A DNA stretch of 58,547 nt, from assembly GCF_004684775.1 (NCBI RefSeq), contig NZ_SRIC01000018.1, positions 1 through 58,547 on the forward strand. The letters are read 5' to 3'. This document shows positions 17,678-25,912 of this stretch, piece by piece. The stretch comes from Streptomyces sp. MZ04. GTDB lineage: Bacteria; Actinomycetota; Actinomycetes; Streptomycetales; Streptomycetaceae. Below the pieces are notes generated by a model. The model was not told the DNA's origin. It was given only the letters and a program-made list of their open reading frames with translations, and did no database searches. A program made the translations under genes and the position numbers. Each line of letters begins with the position of its first letter. The stretch's first letter is position 1.

Positions 17678-18367
17678 ATGGACGCACAACTGGTCGCCTT
17701 CGCCGGAGTCGCCGCGGGCATGGTCGCCATGCCGGGTGCCGACTTCGCCGTCGTGGTGCGCAACGCGCTCGCCTCCCGCCGCGCCGGAGTCACCTGCGCG
17801 ATCGGTGTCGCGGGCGGGCTCCTGGTGCACACGGCGCTCGCGGTGGCCGGGGTCGCGGCGGTGCTCGCGGCGGTGCCCACGCTCTTCCGGGCGCTGCAGA
17901 TCGTAGGCGGCGGCTATGTGCTCTACCTGGGCTACCGCGCCCTGCGATCGGCGGCGCGGCAGCGGCCGGGTGCCGGTGCGCCGGGGGACTCGGGGAACTC
18001 GGGGGACTCGCGGGACTCGCGGTACTCGGGGGACTCGCGGGACGCGCGGGGTGAGCCGCCGGCGTCGGTCGGCAGCCTGCGGCAGGGCTTCCTCACCAAC
18101 GCCCTCAACCCCAAGGCGCCCATCACCTTCCTCAGCGTGCTGCCCCAGTTCGTGCCCGCGGGCAGCCCCGCGATGCCCAGGACGCTGCTGCTCGCGTCCA
18201 TCATCGTCGCGCTCGCCCTGGTGTGGTTCCCGGTCGTCGCGCTCCTGGTGGACCGGCTCGGCCGCTGGCTGCGCAGGCCGCGTACCGCCCGGGCGATCGA
18301 GGGCGTCACCGGCGGCGCGCTGAGCGTCCTCGGCCTGGTACTGCTCATCGAGGCGGCTCTCGCGTGA
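17678..18367 (+). CDS. LysE/RhtB-family exporter
   Basis: This 229-residue inner-membrane protein has six predicted helices. GMVAMPGADFAVVVRNALASRRAG is the LysE family N-terminal signature (usually GPxxxxxxxxxxxxGxxxG), and FLTNALNPKAPITFLSVLPQFV the central one. Between helices 3 and 4 is a low-complexity GDS/RDS loop encoded by 9-bp-type repeats at about 17983-18052. The divergent LysR regulator and twin operator suggest inducible export of an amino acid or analogue. The last 23 bp overlap the convergent DUF6328 gene. Confidence 0.9.
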   Translation: MDAQLVAFAGVAAGMVAMPGADFAVVVRNALASRRAGVTCAIGVAGGLLVHTALAVAGVAAVLAAVPTLFRALQIVGGGYVLYLGYRALRSAARQRPGAGAPGDSGNSGDSRDSRYSGDSRDARGEPPASVGSLRQGFLTNALNPKAPITFLSVLPQFVPAGSPAMPRTLLLASIIVALALVWFPVVALLVDRLGRWLRRPRTARAIEGVTGGALSVLGLVLLIEAALA

Positions 18368-18878
18368 CGTCCTGCCGTGCGGCCGCGCGGCGCGCCATGC
18401 GGGGGAGCAGACGGGGGAGTACGCCCCACAGGCCCGCGCACACAAGGAAGGTGCCCACGCTCGCGATGATCCCGCCGGTGCGGCCGACCGCCACATCCAC
18501 GACGAGGAGCACGGATCCGGCGAGGGCGAACATCAGGACGCCCATGCCGGCCCGGGCGAGATGCGAGGAGACCCGCACGATCAGCGGTTTGGCGCGCTGC
18601 TGGAACAGCGCCCGGTGCACCGCGGCCGGCGCCGTGAACAGGGTCGCCGCAAGGACGGCGAGCAGCAGCGTGGTCACGTAGGTGGCGCGCTGCACGTCGT
18701 CCAGGGTCCGGAAGCGGGGCGTGAAGGCGAGGGTCAGCAGGAAGGCGAAGAGGATCTGCACGCCGGTCTGCGTGACCCTCAACTCCTGGAGGATCTCCGA
18801 GAAGTTGCGGTCCGCACGCTCGAAGGGCGTCTCGTTGCGGGTGTCGTGAGCGGCGTGGGAGCCACTGTCGTCGGCCAT
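18345..18878 (-). CDS. DUF6328-type four-helix membrane protein
   Basis: This 177-residue protein has a soluble N-terminal part (ETPFERADRNFSEILQELRVTQTGVQILFAFLLTLAF) and four hydrophobic helices at roughly 42-60, 73-95, 116-135 and 140-158. The motif ELRVTQTGVQILFAFLL is typical of a common but uncharacterised actinobacterial family (DUF6328). No enzymatic residues stand out. It converges on and overlaps the LysE gene end. Confidence 0.8.
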   Translation of the reverse strand: MADDSGSHAAHDTRNETPFERADRNFSEILQELRVTQTGVQILFAFLLTLAFTPRFRTLDDVQRATYVTTLLLAVLAATLFTAPAAVHRALFQQRAKPLIVRVSSHLARAGMGVLMFALAGSVLLVVDVAVGRTGGIIASVGTFLVCAGLWGVLPRLLPRMARRAAARQDVTREPPR

Positions 18879-18974
18879 GCCGCACGAGTATCCGGGTCGG
18901 CGCGCGCCAAGCGCGGCGGACGCGCCGGGCGACGGCGGCGGCCGATCAGCCGGCCGCCGCCGCCCGGCGGCAGG

Positions 18975-19448
18975 TCAGCGCACCCTGCCGTACGAGACGC
19001 TCTTGGTCCAGATCTTCTCGAGCCGCACCACGGTGTTCGACTTCGGGGCGTGCCAGATCCGGCCCTTACCCGCGTAGATGCCGACGTGGTAGATGCTCCG
19101 GCCGGAGTGGAAGAAGACCAGGTCGCCGCGGGAGCGGTTGGACGCGGAGATGTGCCGGGTCTTGTTGTACTGCTGTGCGGCGGTGCGCGGGAGCTTCTTG
19201 CCGGCGCGCTTGAACGAGTAGAGCGTCAGGCCCGAGCAGTCGAACCGGTTGGGCCCCGCGGCTCCGTAGCGGTAGGGCGAGCCCTTCTTGGAAGCAGCGA
19301 TCTTCAGGGCCTTCGTCCCGTGTGTCGCGGCCTGGGCCTCCGTCGTGAGCCCTGGGGCCACGAGGGTGCCGCCGACGACGGCGAGCGTGAGAGCCGATGC
19401 GGAGCCGGCCCTGGTCAGCAGCGACGGAACATGATTCAGCGCGGTCAT
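18975..19448 (-). CDS. Secreted NlpC/P60 cell-wall endopeptidase
   Basis: This 157-residue protein has a signal peptide to about residue 40 (AQA before ATHG), then a compact NlpC/P60 domain: catalytic C71 in RFDCSGLTLYSF, H121 in YHVGIYAG and a third polar residue around WHAP (H133). These enzymes cut D-gamma-Glu-Dap type bonds in peptidoglycan stems. There is no LysM or other binding domain. A c-di-AMP riboswitch occupies its 5' leader, so expression should fall or rise with c-di-AMP, as for rpfA-type resuscitation and wall-lysis genes. The start at ATG 19448 follows the riboswitch directly. Confidence 0.92.
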   Translation of the reverse strand: MTALNHVPSLLTRAGSASALTLAVVGGTLVAPGLTTEAQAATHGTKALKIAASKKGSPYRYGAAGPNRFDCSGLTLYSFKRAGKKLPRTAAQQYNKTRHISASNRSRGDLVFFHSGRSIYHVGIYAGKGRIWHAPKSNTVVRLEKIWTKSVSYGRVR

Positions 19449-19455
19449 GCGCAAC

Positions 19456-19640
19456 CCTTCGTCAGCCGCCTGTGAAGGATGACCTGTCGGATTCGGGCTG
19501 ACAAAGTTGCCCGGCCGCGATGTCGCGGCTTCACCCCAAGGGCCGTTGTCCGGACCTTCCGGACCGACCCGTCGTGCCTGGGTCCTCCACTCCTGCCGGT
19601 GCACCGATGTCGACCGGGCATCCGGGCGGCGGCAGGACTC
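19456..19640 (-). promoter_or_regulatory. Cyclic di-AMP (ydaO/yuaA-type) riboswitch
   Basis: Reading the minus strand from 19640, the leader shows the conserved blocks of this RNA: GAGTCCTGCCGCC at the start, GGGGTGAAGCCGC in the middle, CCCGAATCCGACAGGTCATC, and CAGGCGGCTGACGAAGGG just before the start codon. The order and spacing match leaders upstream of Streptomyces wall-hydrolase genes. Boundaries are approximate. Ligand identity follows from the family. A 7-bp hairpin, CCCCGCC/GGCGGGG (19658-19676), lies just upstream. Confidence 0.88.
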
Positions 19641-19739
19641 GGCGTCCGCCCGGACCGCCCCGCCGCTGTGGCGGGGGCTTGTCGTCGGAAGGGATCTTGA
19701 CCCGTCAACGGCACGAATTCCGAGCCGAAACGGCGTTTT

Positions 19740-19753
19740 GTGAGGCTCCTCAC
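19740..19753. promoter_or_regulatory. Short palindrome upstream of the riboswitch
   Basis: GTGAGG-CT-CCTCAC is a perfect two-armed palindrome about 100 bp before the riboswitch on the transcribed strand, where a promoter or operator is expected. The rest of 19641-19983 shows no gene. Confidence 0.35.
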
Positions 19754-19983
19754 GGCTGAACCGTTCAGGTGGACAACGTCGGATAAGGGCACCCTTCGCA
19801 GGGCTCGACGATCGCTCCACCAGCACCGGAAGAAGACATTCCGGCCGTCGCGTACACCCCTGACGCAACTGTGGCCGACCCCGTTGACGACGACCGTCTA
19901 CGCCGAACGGGGTAGCCCGTCTGGTCCGTTTAAGACCGGGCCCGGACGCTGCGGAGCTGCCGGGCGGCCGACTTGAGGGTGAT

Positions 19984-20292
19984 TCAGGGCGCCGCAGGGG
20001 GCGGCACGGTGACCCGGCAGGACCGCCGCTCCCCGTCGAGCACGCGCAGCGCCCGCGCCAACGTCGGTGCGTGCACGGCGCTCTCGCCCCGCTGGTGCAT
20101 CACCGTCAGCGCGTCCCGCAGCGCGGTGGCGCTGCCGACCAGGGCCTGGGCGGCGCGCAGTCCGCCGTACGTGTCGGACGCGCGGGCGGGGTTGATCCGG
20201 CCCAGCAGATCGACCACTTCGAGGTACCGGTCGATCAACTCGCCCTCGGCGCGGGTCAGTGCGGGCAGCGGAGGGAGTTCGGGCGGCAGCAT
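19984..20292 (-). CDS. Hypothetical protein translationally coupled to clpP
   Basis: This 102-residue protein of unrecognised family, MLPPELPPLPALTRAEGELIDRY onward, is mostly helical by composition, with LGRINPARASDTYGGLRAAQALVGSATALRDALTVMHQ in the centre. No signal peptide or membrane helix is seen. Its start lies 7 bp after the clpP stop, with an alternative GTG one codon earlier, so it is read from the same mRNA. An adaptor or regulator of the protease is possible only by association. Confidence 0.7.
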   Translation of the reverse strand: MLPPELPPLPALTRAEGELIDRYLEVVDLLGRINPARASDTYGGLRAAQALVGSATALRDALTVMHQRGESAVHAPTLARALRVLDGERRSCRVTVPPPAAP

Positions 20293-20299
20293 CACCGGC

Positions 20300-20935
20300 T
20301 CACCTCGCGTCCGGGGCGCGGAGCGAGTCCTTGCGGCTGGGGATGATCCGGTCCACCAGGCCGTACTCGAGCGCTTCGGGCGCGCTGAGGATCTTGTCCC
20401 GCTCGATGTCCGCCGAGATGCGCTCCGGGCTCTGTCCCGTGTGCCGTACGAGGAGTTCCTCCAGGAGCGCGCGGGTGCGCTCGAGCTCGGCCGCCTGGAT
20501 CGCGAGGTCGGAGGCTTGGCCCTGGACCGGCTCGGTGATCAGCGGCTGATGGATCAACACCCGGGCGCCGGGCAGCGCGTGGCGCTTTCCGGGAGTGCCG
20601 GCGGCCAGCAGGACCGCGGCCGCGGACGCGGCCTGACCCAGGCAGGTCGTCTCCACGTCGCAGGTGACGAACCGGATCGTGTCGTAGATCGCCGTCATCG
20701 CGCTGAACGAGCCGCCCGGGGAGTTGATGTAGAGCGAGATGTCGCGGTCCGGCGCCAGGTATTCGAGGTGCATGAACTGCGCCATCACATCGTTGGCCGA
20801 TGTGTCGTCGATCGGGGTGCCCAGGAAGACGATGCGCTCCTCGAGCAGCTTCGAGTACGGATCGAGAGTCCGTTTCCCCGAGCTGGTGCGCTCGGTGAAC
20901 TCGGGCAGGACGTAGCGGGCGGACGGTCGGTTCAT
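20300..20935 (-). CDS. clpP: ATP-dependent Clp protease proteolytic subunit paralogue
   Basis: This 211-residue ClpP has an intact catalytic triad: Ser in [11 protein letters not shown], His in VLIHQP and Asp in ISADIERDK. It also has the axial [15 protein letters not shown] segment. ClpP forms the degradation chamber for ClpX/ClpC-unfolded proteins. Streptomyces has several clpP genes, the main ones in pairs; this copy has no second clpP beside it, so it is one of the extra paralogues. No PopR/ClgR gene is adjacent. The interrupted palindrome at 20990-21010 precedes it. Confidence 0.9.
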   Translation of the reverse strand: MNRPSARYVLPEFTERTSSGKRTLDPYSKLLEERIVFLGTPIDDTSANDVMAQFMHLEYLAPDRDISLYINSPGGSFSAMTAIYDTIRFVTCDVETTCLGQAASAAAVLLAAGTPGKRHALPGARVLIHQPLITEPVQGQASDLAIQAAELERTRALLEELLVRHTGQSPERISADIERDKILSAPEALEYGLVDRIIPSRKDSLRAPDAR

Positions 20936-20989
20936 GGCGCGTCACTCCTCTTCCCAGGGCCGGATGCGCCGGCCCGTGGCTTCCTGGCT

Positions 20990-21010
20990 TCCTGTGGAAA
21001 ATGTACAGGA
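20990..21010. promoter_or_regulatory. Inverted repeat between clpP and DinB gene
   Basis: TCCTGT-N9-ACAGGA has 6-bp perfect arms and sits 55 bp upstream of the clpP start in the divergent promoter region. It is a plausible regulator site. It does not match the ClgR box as I recall it. Confidence 0.4.
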
Positions 21011-21066
21011 CGTACGTAACACTGAAACCGGTGGACAGAGATCACTCGAGCGGCAGACTTGCGCGC

Positions 21067-21660
21067 ATGACCTCAACGGACCCCAAGGCCGACCTCCGCC
21101 ACTACCTGCAGAGCGCCCGCGATGCCCTGCTGTGGAAGCTCGAAGGGCTCTCGGAGTACGACATCCGCCGCCCGCTCACGCCGACCGGCACCAACCTGCT
21201 TGGCCTGTTGAAGCACACGGCGGGTGTGGAACTCGGCTATCTCGGCGACACGTTCGGACGCCCGTCCGGCGAGCCGCTGCCCTGGCTCGACGACGGCGCC
21301 GAGGCCAACGCGGACATGTGGGCCACCGCCGACGAGTCACGGAAGGGCATCGTGGAGCTCTACCGCCGGGCATGGGCACACGCGGACGCGACGCTCGACG
21401 CGCTGGACCTGGACACGATCGGCAAGGTGCCGTGGTGGCCCAGCGGCAAGGACGAGGTGACGCTGCATCATGCCGTCGTGCGCGTGATCGCCGACACGCA
21501 CCGGCACGCCGGGCACGCCGACATCGTCCGGGAACTCATCGACGGCGCCGTGGGCATGAACAAGGGCAAGGACAGCATGCCGTCGCACGACACCGCGTGG
21601 TGGGAGAGCCATCGCGATCACCTGGAACGCGTGGCAAGGGAGGCCGACCAGGGAGCGTGA
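21067..21660 (+). CDS. DinB/DUF664-family protein
   Basis: This 197-residue four-helix-bundle protein is of the DinB type. The metal-site histidines appear in LLKHTAGVELGYLG and HHAVVRVIADTHRHAGHADIVREL. Actinobacterial relatives include thiol (mycothiol)-dependent transferases, but many have no known function. The ATG at 21067 gives the family start (MTSTDPKADLRHYLQSARDALLWKLEGLSE). It diverges from clpP. Confidence 0.85.
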   Translation: MTSTDPKADLRHYLQSARDALLWKLEGLSEYDIRRPLTPTGTNLLGLLKHTAGVELGYLGDTFGRPSGEPLPWLDDGAEANADMWATADESRKGIVELYRRAWAHADATLDALDLDTIGKVPWWPSGKDEVTLHHAVVRVIADTHRHAGHADIVRELIDGAVGMNKGKDSMPSHDTAWWESHRDHLERVAREADQGA

Positions 21661-21732
21661 CAGCCCCGTTGGCCGAAGCCGCCGCAGGGCCGTAGTGTCT
21701 GCCCGTCGCAGGCGAAGAGGATCACGGGGGCA

Positions 21733-22482
21733 GTGGTGGTGTGGACGAGGTGCCGCAGAGCGGCTGGTACGGCGATGGTCGCGGGGATGGTCGTCGTGGC
21801 CACGGGGTGCCTGCCGAAGGATTCGGCCGATGCCGCGAAGGATTCGCCCGACGCTCCGAAGTCGGAGGACTCGGCACCGGCGTCCGTGTCGCCGTCGCCG
21901 TCGAGCTCTCCTTCCCGGCCGCTGACGGCGGGGAAGTTGAAGTCCCTCCTGCTGCGGGAGGGAGAGGTGCCGCAGGTGGACAGCGCGCCCGTACAGGGGC
22001 CCGTTCCCAAGTACGACCCGCGGGTTCTGGTGCCGGGCCCGGGGTGCCAGGAGGTGTTCGACGCGCTCGTCTCGCACCACGCGTCCACGTCGGTGATCCA
22101 GGACTTCTGGTGGAAGAACAACCAGTGGGGCGGCCGGACCTGGCTGGCCTCCTATGCCGCCAAGGGGGCGGAGGAGGAGTTCCAAGGGCTCAAGAAGGGG
22201 CTCAAGACCTGCAAGAAGCTGGTGGGGGTGACCCCGGACCAGAAGCTCAACTCCCGGATCACCGTGGCGAAGTCGCCCGCGCTGGGCGACGAAGCCGTCG
22301 CCTTCGATCTGAGCATGGACGGCCCGGGCGACACCGTGGTGACCGACCGCCAGATCTTCGTGCGCGTCGGCGGCCTCACCGTGAACATGAGCGACCGCGG
22401 CGCGCAGCGCAACCCCGGGTTCCCGCTCGACGTGGTGGTCGACAAGCAGGTCGCCCGGCTCACGCAAGGACCGCGCGGCTGA
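21733..22482 (+). CDS. Putative lipoprotein, unknown family
   Basis: This 249-residue protein has a lipoprotein signal: basic MVVWTRCRR, then a hydrophobic stretch ending in the lipobox VATGC. A Ser/Pro/Asp-rich linker (about 28-62) follows, then a globular domain with two likely paired cysteines (GPGCQEVF and KTCKKLV). The domain resembles the secreted DUF-type lipoproteins common in Streptomyces that sit alone; no ligand is known. Three GTG codons compete for the start (21733, 21736, 21739). Confidence 0.65.
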   Translation: MVVWTRCRRAAGTAMVAGMVVVATGCLPKDSADAAKDSPDAPKSEDSAPASVSPSPSSSPSRPLTAGKLKSLLLREGEVPQVDSAPVQGPVPKYDPRVLVPGPGCQEVFDALVSHHASTSVIQDFWWKNNQWGGRTWLASYAAKGAEEEFQGLKKGLKTCKKLVGVTPDQKLNSRITVAKSPALGDEAVAFDLSMDGPGDTVVTDRQIFVRVGGLTVNMSDRGAQRNPGFPLDVVVDKQVARLTQGPRG

Positions 22483-22507
22483 CCCCGGTGGAAGCGGCTT
22501 CAGGCGC

Positions 22508-23119
22508 CTACGCCTCGGAGCCGTAGGTCCCGTACGCGGGAAGCCCCGTCGATTCGAAGACATGCACCGACAGGCCGCCCGGTGTCGTCTGCTGGCTGAC
22601 GAGCCGCAGGCCGGCCGGCGCGCCGCCGTCGGGGAACAGGCGCCGGCCGCTGCCCACCACCACCGGGGCGATCGCGAGCCGCAACGTGTCGACGAGCCCG
22701 GCGGCCAGCAGGGACTGGGCGAGCCGGGCGCTGCCGTGGATCTGCAGCTCCCGGCCCGGCTGCCGCTTCACCTCGGCGACCTGGGCGGGGACGTCGCCGG
22801 ACAGGATGGTGGTCGGGTTCCAATCGGCCTTGGTCAGGCTGTGGGAGGCCACGTACTTGGGCAGGCCGTTCATGATCCCGGCGAGGGGATGGTCGGTCAT
22901 CCGCGGCCAGTCCCGCGCGAAGTTCTGGTAGGTGCGGCGGCCGAACAGGAGCGCGTCCGCCTCGCCGAGCCAGCTGCCGGCCAGCCGCTCGAACTCCTCG
23001 TCCAGGTGCGGAACGAACCAGCCACCCCGCGTGAACCCGTCACTGGTGTCCTCGTCCGGGGCCCCCGGACCCTGGGAGACACCGTCGAGCGTAAGGAACT
23101 CCTGCACGACCAGCCGCAT
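22508..23119 (-). CDS. Dihydrofolate reductase-family (RibD C-terminal-like) protein
   Basis: This 203-residue protein starts MRLVVQEFLTLDGVSQGPGAPDED, the hallmark of the YwjB/YyaP-like DHFR-fold proteins, with FGRRTYQNFARDWP, LQIHGSARLAQSLLAAGLVDTLRLAIAPVVVGSGRRLF as the NADPH-binding core. The fold is shared with the RibD reductase domain. True folate activity is not implied. The ATG at 23119 is chosen because upstream in-frame sequence is repetitive (VPKRVPKRV). Confidence 0.88.
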   Translation of the reverse strand: MRLVVQEFLTLDGVSQGPGAPDEDTSDGFTRGGWFVPHLDEEFERLAGSWLGEADALLFGRRTYQNFARDWPRMTDHPLAGIMNGLPKYVASHSLTKADWNPTTILSGDVPAQVAEVKRQPGRELQIHGSARLAQSLLAAGLVDTLRLAIAPVVVGSGRRLFPDGGAPAGLRLVSQQTTPGGLSVHVFESTGLPAYGTYGSEA

Positions 23120-23234
23120 CACGCACCACACTCTCTTCGGAACTCTCTTCGGAACCTCCGACAGCTCCACTGTCGCAGGTTGGGAAGTTACGCAGCGTGA
23201 CGTTGCGGGGGCGGGTGGCGGTTAAGCTGGGGGC

Positions 23235-23513
23235 ATGGCCTACGAGATTCCGGTGACGCAAGCCCGAGCAGAGCTCGCGGATCTGATCAACCGCGTTGTC
23301 TACGGCGGTGAGCGCGTGGTCGTCACCCGTCACGGCAAGCCGCTCGTGGCCCTGGTCTCCGCCGCCGACCTGGAACGGCTGCAGGAGCTTCCGGACGCCG
23401 CCGAGGAACAGGTGGTCAGCTCCGTCTCGTCGGTGCGCTCCACGTCGTCCGGCGCGGGCCGGCAGCAGCGCTTCGGGATCGCCGCCGAGCACCGGGGGCC
23501 CAACGCCACGTAG
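23235..23513 (+). CDS. Phd/YefM-family antitoxin without an adjacent toxin
   Basis: This 92-residue protein has the Phd N-terminal DNA-binding fold: EIPVTQARAELADLINRVVYGGERVVVTRHGKPLVALVSAADLERLQ. The C-terminal third is Ser/Ala-rich and unlike a toxin-binding helix. No Doc, RelE or PIN gene follows; the next feature is a hairpin and a convergent membrane-protein gene. It may be a solitary regulator, or it could act on the Doc-like protein 15 kb away. Confidence 0.87.
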   Translation: MAYEIPVTQARAELADLINRVVYGGERVVVTRHGKPLVALVSAADLERLQELPDAAEEQVVSSVSSVRSTSSGAGRQQRFGIAAEHRGPNAT

Positions 23514-23548
23514 CCGCACCGCCTTTGGGCGCGGAACACACCAGGGCC

Positions 23549-23580
23549 GTACACCCCCGTCCGCTACAGCGGAGGTGTAC
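23549..23580. terminator. Bidirectional hairpin terminator candidate
   Basis: GTACACC (23549-23555) pairs with GGTGTAC (23574-23580), with an inner CCGC/GCGG pairing across TACA and a small bulge. It lies between two convergent genes. Confidence 0.55.
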
Positions 23581-23603
23581 GGCTGTCTGTGTGCGGTGCC
23601 GGA

Positions 23604-24614
23604 TCAGCCGGCCGGCACCACCGCCTCCCGGGCCGGGGCCGGCTCGCTGCTCGCCGAGTTCGGGCGGCGGAGCGCGCCGAGCCCCACAGCGGTCAGGCCG
23701 AGCAGCGCCCAGACCGCGAGCGTGACGACAGGGCCCGTGATGCGTGCGCCGTCGAAGAAGGAGACCGAGCGCAGCAGGGTGCCACCGGCGCCGGGCGGCA
23801 GCAACTGGCCGATGAGGCCGGCCGGTTCGGGCAGCAGCTGCGGGGCGGAGCTCACCCCGGAGAAGGGGTTGCCCAGCAGGACCATCGCAAGACCGCCGAT
23901 CGCGATGCCCGCATAGCCGAGCAGGGCGGCGAGCCCGGCGACGGCACTGCTCGCCGCGAGGGTGGCGAGGCTCAACGCCCCTGCTTCGGCCCACCAGTTG
24001 CCGGTCAGTGCGCCGAGCCAGCTGTGCGAGACGGCGGTGGCGACCAGGCCGACCGACGCGGAGGTGAGGAGCAGGGCGGCCACCGAGCGCAGGCCGCGCA
24101 GGCCGAGCATGGTCACGACCGACCCGGCCGCGACGCCCGCGATCGACATCGGAAGGACGCTCGCGCCCAGGGCGGAGCCCCGCGGATCGTCCGCCGGCGC
24201 GGCCACCACGTCGGCGGTGGCCACCTCGACGCCCTGCGGGGCCTGACCGGCCACGGCCTGCTGGAGGAGCTGGGCGGCCACGGGGCTCGCCGCCGTCGCG
24301 GTCAGGAGCTTCATCCCCTTCGGCGTCACGACGATCGCTCCGTATACGGCCCGGTCCTCGATGGCGTCGCGGGCGGCGGCCTCATCGGCGTACCGATGGA
24401 CATCGAACGCGCCCTCGCGCTCCTCGAGCCGGGACTCGACAGGGGCGGTCGCCGCGGTGGGTCCCGCGACGCCCAGGGGGAGGTCACGGGGGGCGATCCT
24501 GGCCGCGGGCCAGGCGAAGGCCCACAGGGCGAGTGCCACGATCGCGGAGACCAGGAGGGCGGCCGTCACGACATGGCGGCCCCGCGGGGGCGAGGTAGCG
24601 GACGGGGAGAGCAT
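23604..24614 (-). CDS. YhgE/Pip-like or ABC-2-like integral membrane protein
   Basis: This 336-residue protein has one N-terminal helix (about 15-38), an extracytoplasmic domain of about 120 residues (YADEAAARDAIEDRAVYGAIVV), and five helices in the C-terminal half (from about 160), ending in a short cytoplasmic tail. This plan matches YhgE/Pip and DUF3533-type proteins, often encoded next to a TetR repressor as here. The role is probably export or envelope stress. The start MLSPSATSPP is favoured over longer frames. Confidence 0.75.
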   Translation of the reverse strand: MLSPSATSPPRGRHVVTAALLVSAIVALALWAFAWPAARIAPRDLPLGVAGPTAATAPVESRLEEREGAFDVHRYADEAAARDAIEDRAVYGAIVVTPKGMKLLTATAASPVAAQLLQQAVAGQAPQGVEVATADVVAAPADDPRGSALGASVLPMSIAGVAAGSVVTMLGLRGLRSVAALLLTSASVGLVATAVSHSWLGALTGNWWAEAGALSLATLAASSAVAGLAALLGYAGIAIGGLAMVLLGNPFSGVSSAPQLLPEPAGLIGQLLPPGAGGTLLRSVSFFDGARITGPVVTLAVWALLGLTAVGLGALRRPNSASSEPAPAREAVVPAG

Positions 24615-24700
24615 GGCCGGGCTCCTTCTCGTGGTGCCGGTTCTGAGAGAATGATCGTTCGTTTTGCGGGATGCCCTCACTGTGCGACCGATCCCGTCGC

Positions 24701-24729
24701 TTGTCAAGAAGGAATGTTCGTTTTACATT
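24701..24729 (+). promoter_or_regulatory. TetR gene promoter overlapped by its operator
   Basis: TTGTCA (24701-24706), 17 bp, TACATT (24724-24729) is a strong sigma-70 promoter; the ATG is 7 bp beyond the -10, so the message should be leaderless. AATGT-N7-ACATT (24713-24729) overlaps the -10. A related block, AATGATCGTTCGTTTT, lies at about 24650-24665 towards the divergent membrane-protein gene, so one repressor could control both. Confidence 0.65.
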
Positions 24730-24736
24730 GAGGGGC

Positions 24737-25357
24737 ATGGCCCGCGTATCCCAAGAGCACCTCGACGCACGGCGCCGCCAGATCCTCGACGGCGCCGCCC
24801 TCTGCTTCGCCCGCAATGGCTTCCACGCCACCTCCATGCAGGACGTACTCAAGGAGGTCGGCCTCTCGGCGGGGGCGGTCTACCGCTACTTCCGGGGCAA
24901 GGAGGAGCTGATCGGGGCGATCGTCGGGGAGGTCCTCGAGCGGATCCAGGGCACCTTCGAGGCGGCCGTCGACGAGACCCCGCCGCCTCCGCCGGATGTG
25001 CTGATCGGCCGGGCGCTCACGCAGGTCCTCAGCAGCAGGACGGACGAGGGTGACGGGGAGGTCCCGTACTTTCCGCGGCTGATGCTCCAGGTGTGGGCGG
25101 AGACCATGCGCAACGACGAGCTGGCCACCGTCATGCGGGACGGGTACACCAGGGTCCGTGCGGCCTGGGTGAAGATCGTCGAGGGGTACCAGGCGGCGGG
25201 CATGATGCGCGCCGACATCCCCGCCGACCATGTGGCGCGCGCGATGATTGGGGCGGCCCAGGGGTTCGCCGCCCAGCTGGCGCTCTTCGACGAGGTCCCG
25301 GTCGAGGCGCTGCAGGACGGACTGCGCGGCCTGATGAGCATGGGCAAGCCCCAGTGA
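24737..25357 (+). CDS. TetR-family transcriptional regulator
   Basis: This 206-residue regulator has its TetR helix-turn-helix at residues 10-56: RRRQILDGAALCFARNGFHATSMQDVLKEVGLSAGAVYRYFRGKEEL. The C-terminal half is a ligand-binding helical domain with AARMIGAAQGFAAQLAL-like composition. It diverges from a multi-helix membrane protein, its likely target, and has a palindrome over its own promoter. The inducer is unknown. Confidence 0.92.
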   Translation: MARVSQEHLDARRRQILDGAALCFARNGFHATSMQDVLKEVGLSAGAVYRYFRGKEELIGAIVGEVLERIQGTFEAAVDETPPPPPDVLIGRALTQVLSSRTDEGDGEVPYFPRLMLQVWAETMRNDELATVMRDGYTRVRAAWVKIVEGYQAAGMMRADIPADHVARAMIGAAQGFAAQLALFDEVPVEALQDGLRGLMSMGKPQ

Positions 25358-25419
25358 CGGTCATCGCCTGTTGAGTATGGGCGAGCCCAGCTGACGGTCA
25401 TCGAACGGTCAAGTGCTGG

Positions 25420-25435
25420 TTAACCTCGTTGAAAC
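25420..25435 (+). promoter_or_regulatory. GlnR box upstream of ureA
   Basis: TTAAC-N6-GAAAC fits the actinobacterial GlnR half-site pair (gTnAc-n6-GaAAc). It lies 158 bp before the ureA GTG. Urease genes are known GlnR targets in S. coelicolor, so nitrogen control is likely. The intervening leader shows no other gene. Confidence 0.65.
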
Positions 25436-25593
25436 TCCGCCCAACTAGCCTGCGACGCCACGCCACCAGGGGTTTTCGTAACCAGGGTGCGCAAGATCAA
25501 GCGCACTGTCTGTGTGTTACATCTATACCCGTCGCGGTGGCCGCGGCAGCCGGACCCCGCACGGTCCGGAGCGAGGACTGTGAGGTGGGACGC

Positions 25594-25896
<303 letters not shown>

Positions 25897-25912
25897 CGGG
25901 GGTTCCTGAGCC

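Noticed and set aside
19658..19676. Separate terminator upstream of the riboswitch
   Set aside because: The 7-bp hairpin lies upstream of the riboswitch and is more likely part of the leader or by chance; there is no U tract in the transcribed direction.
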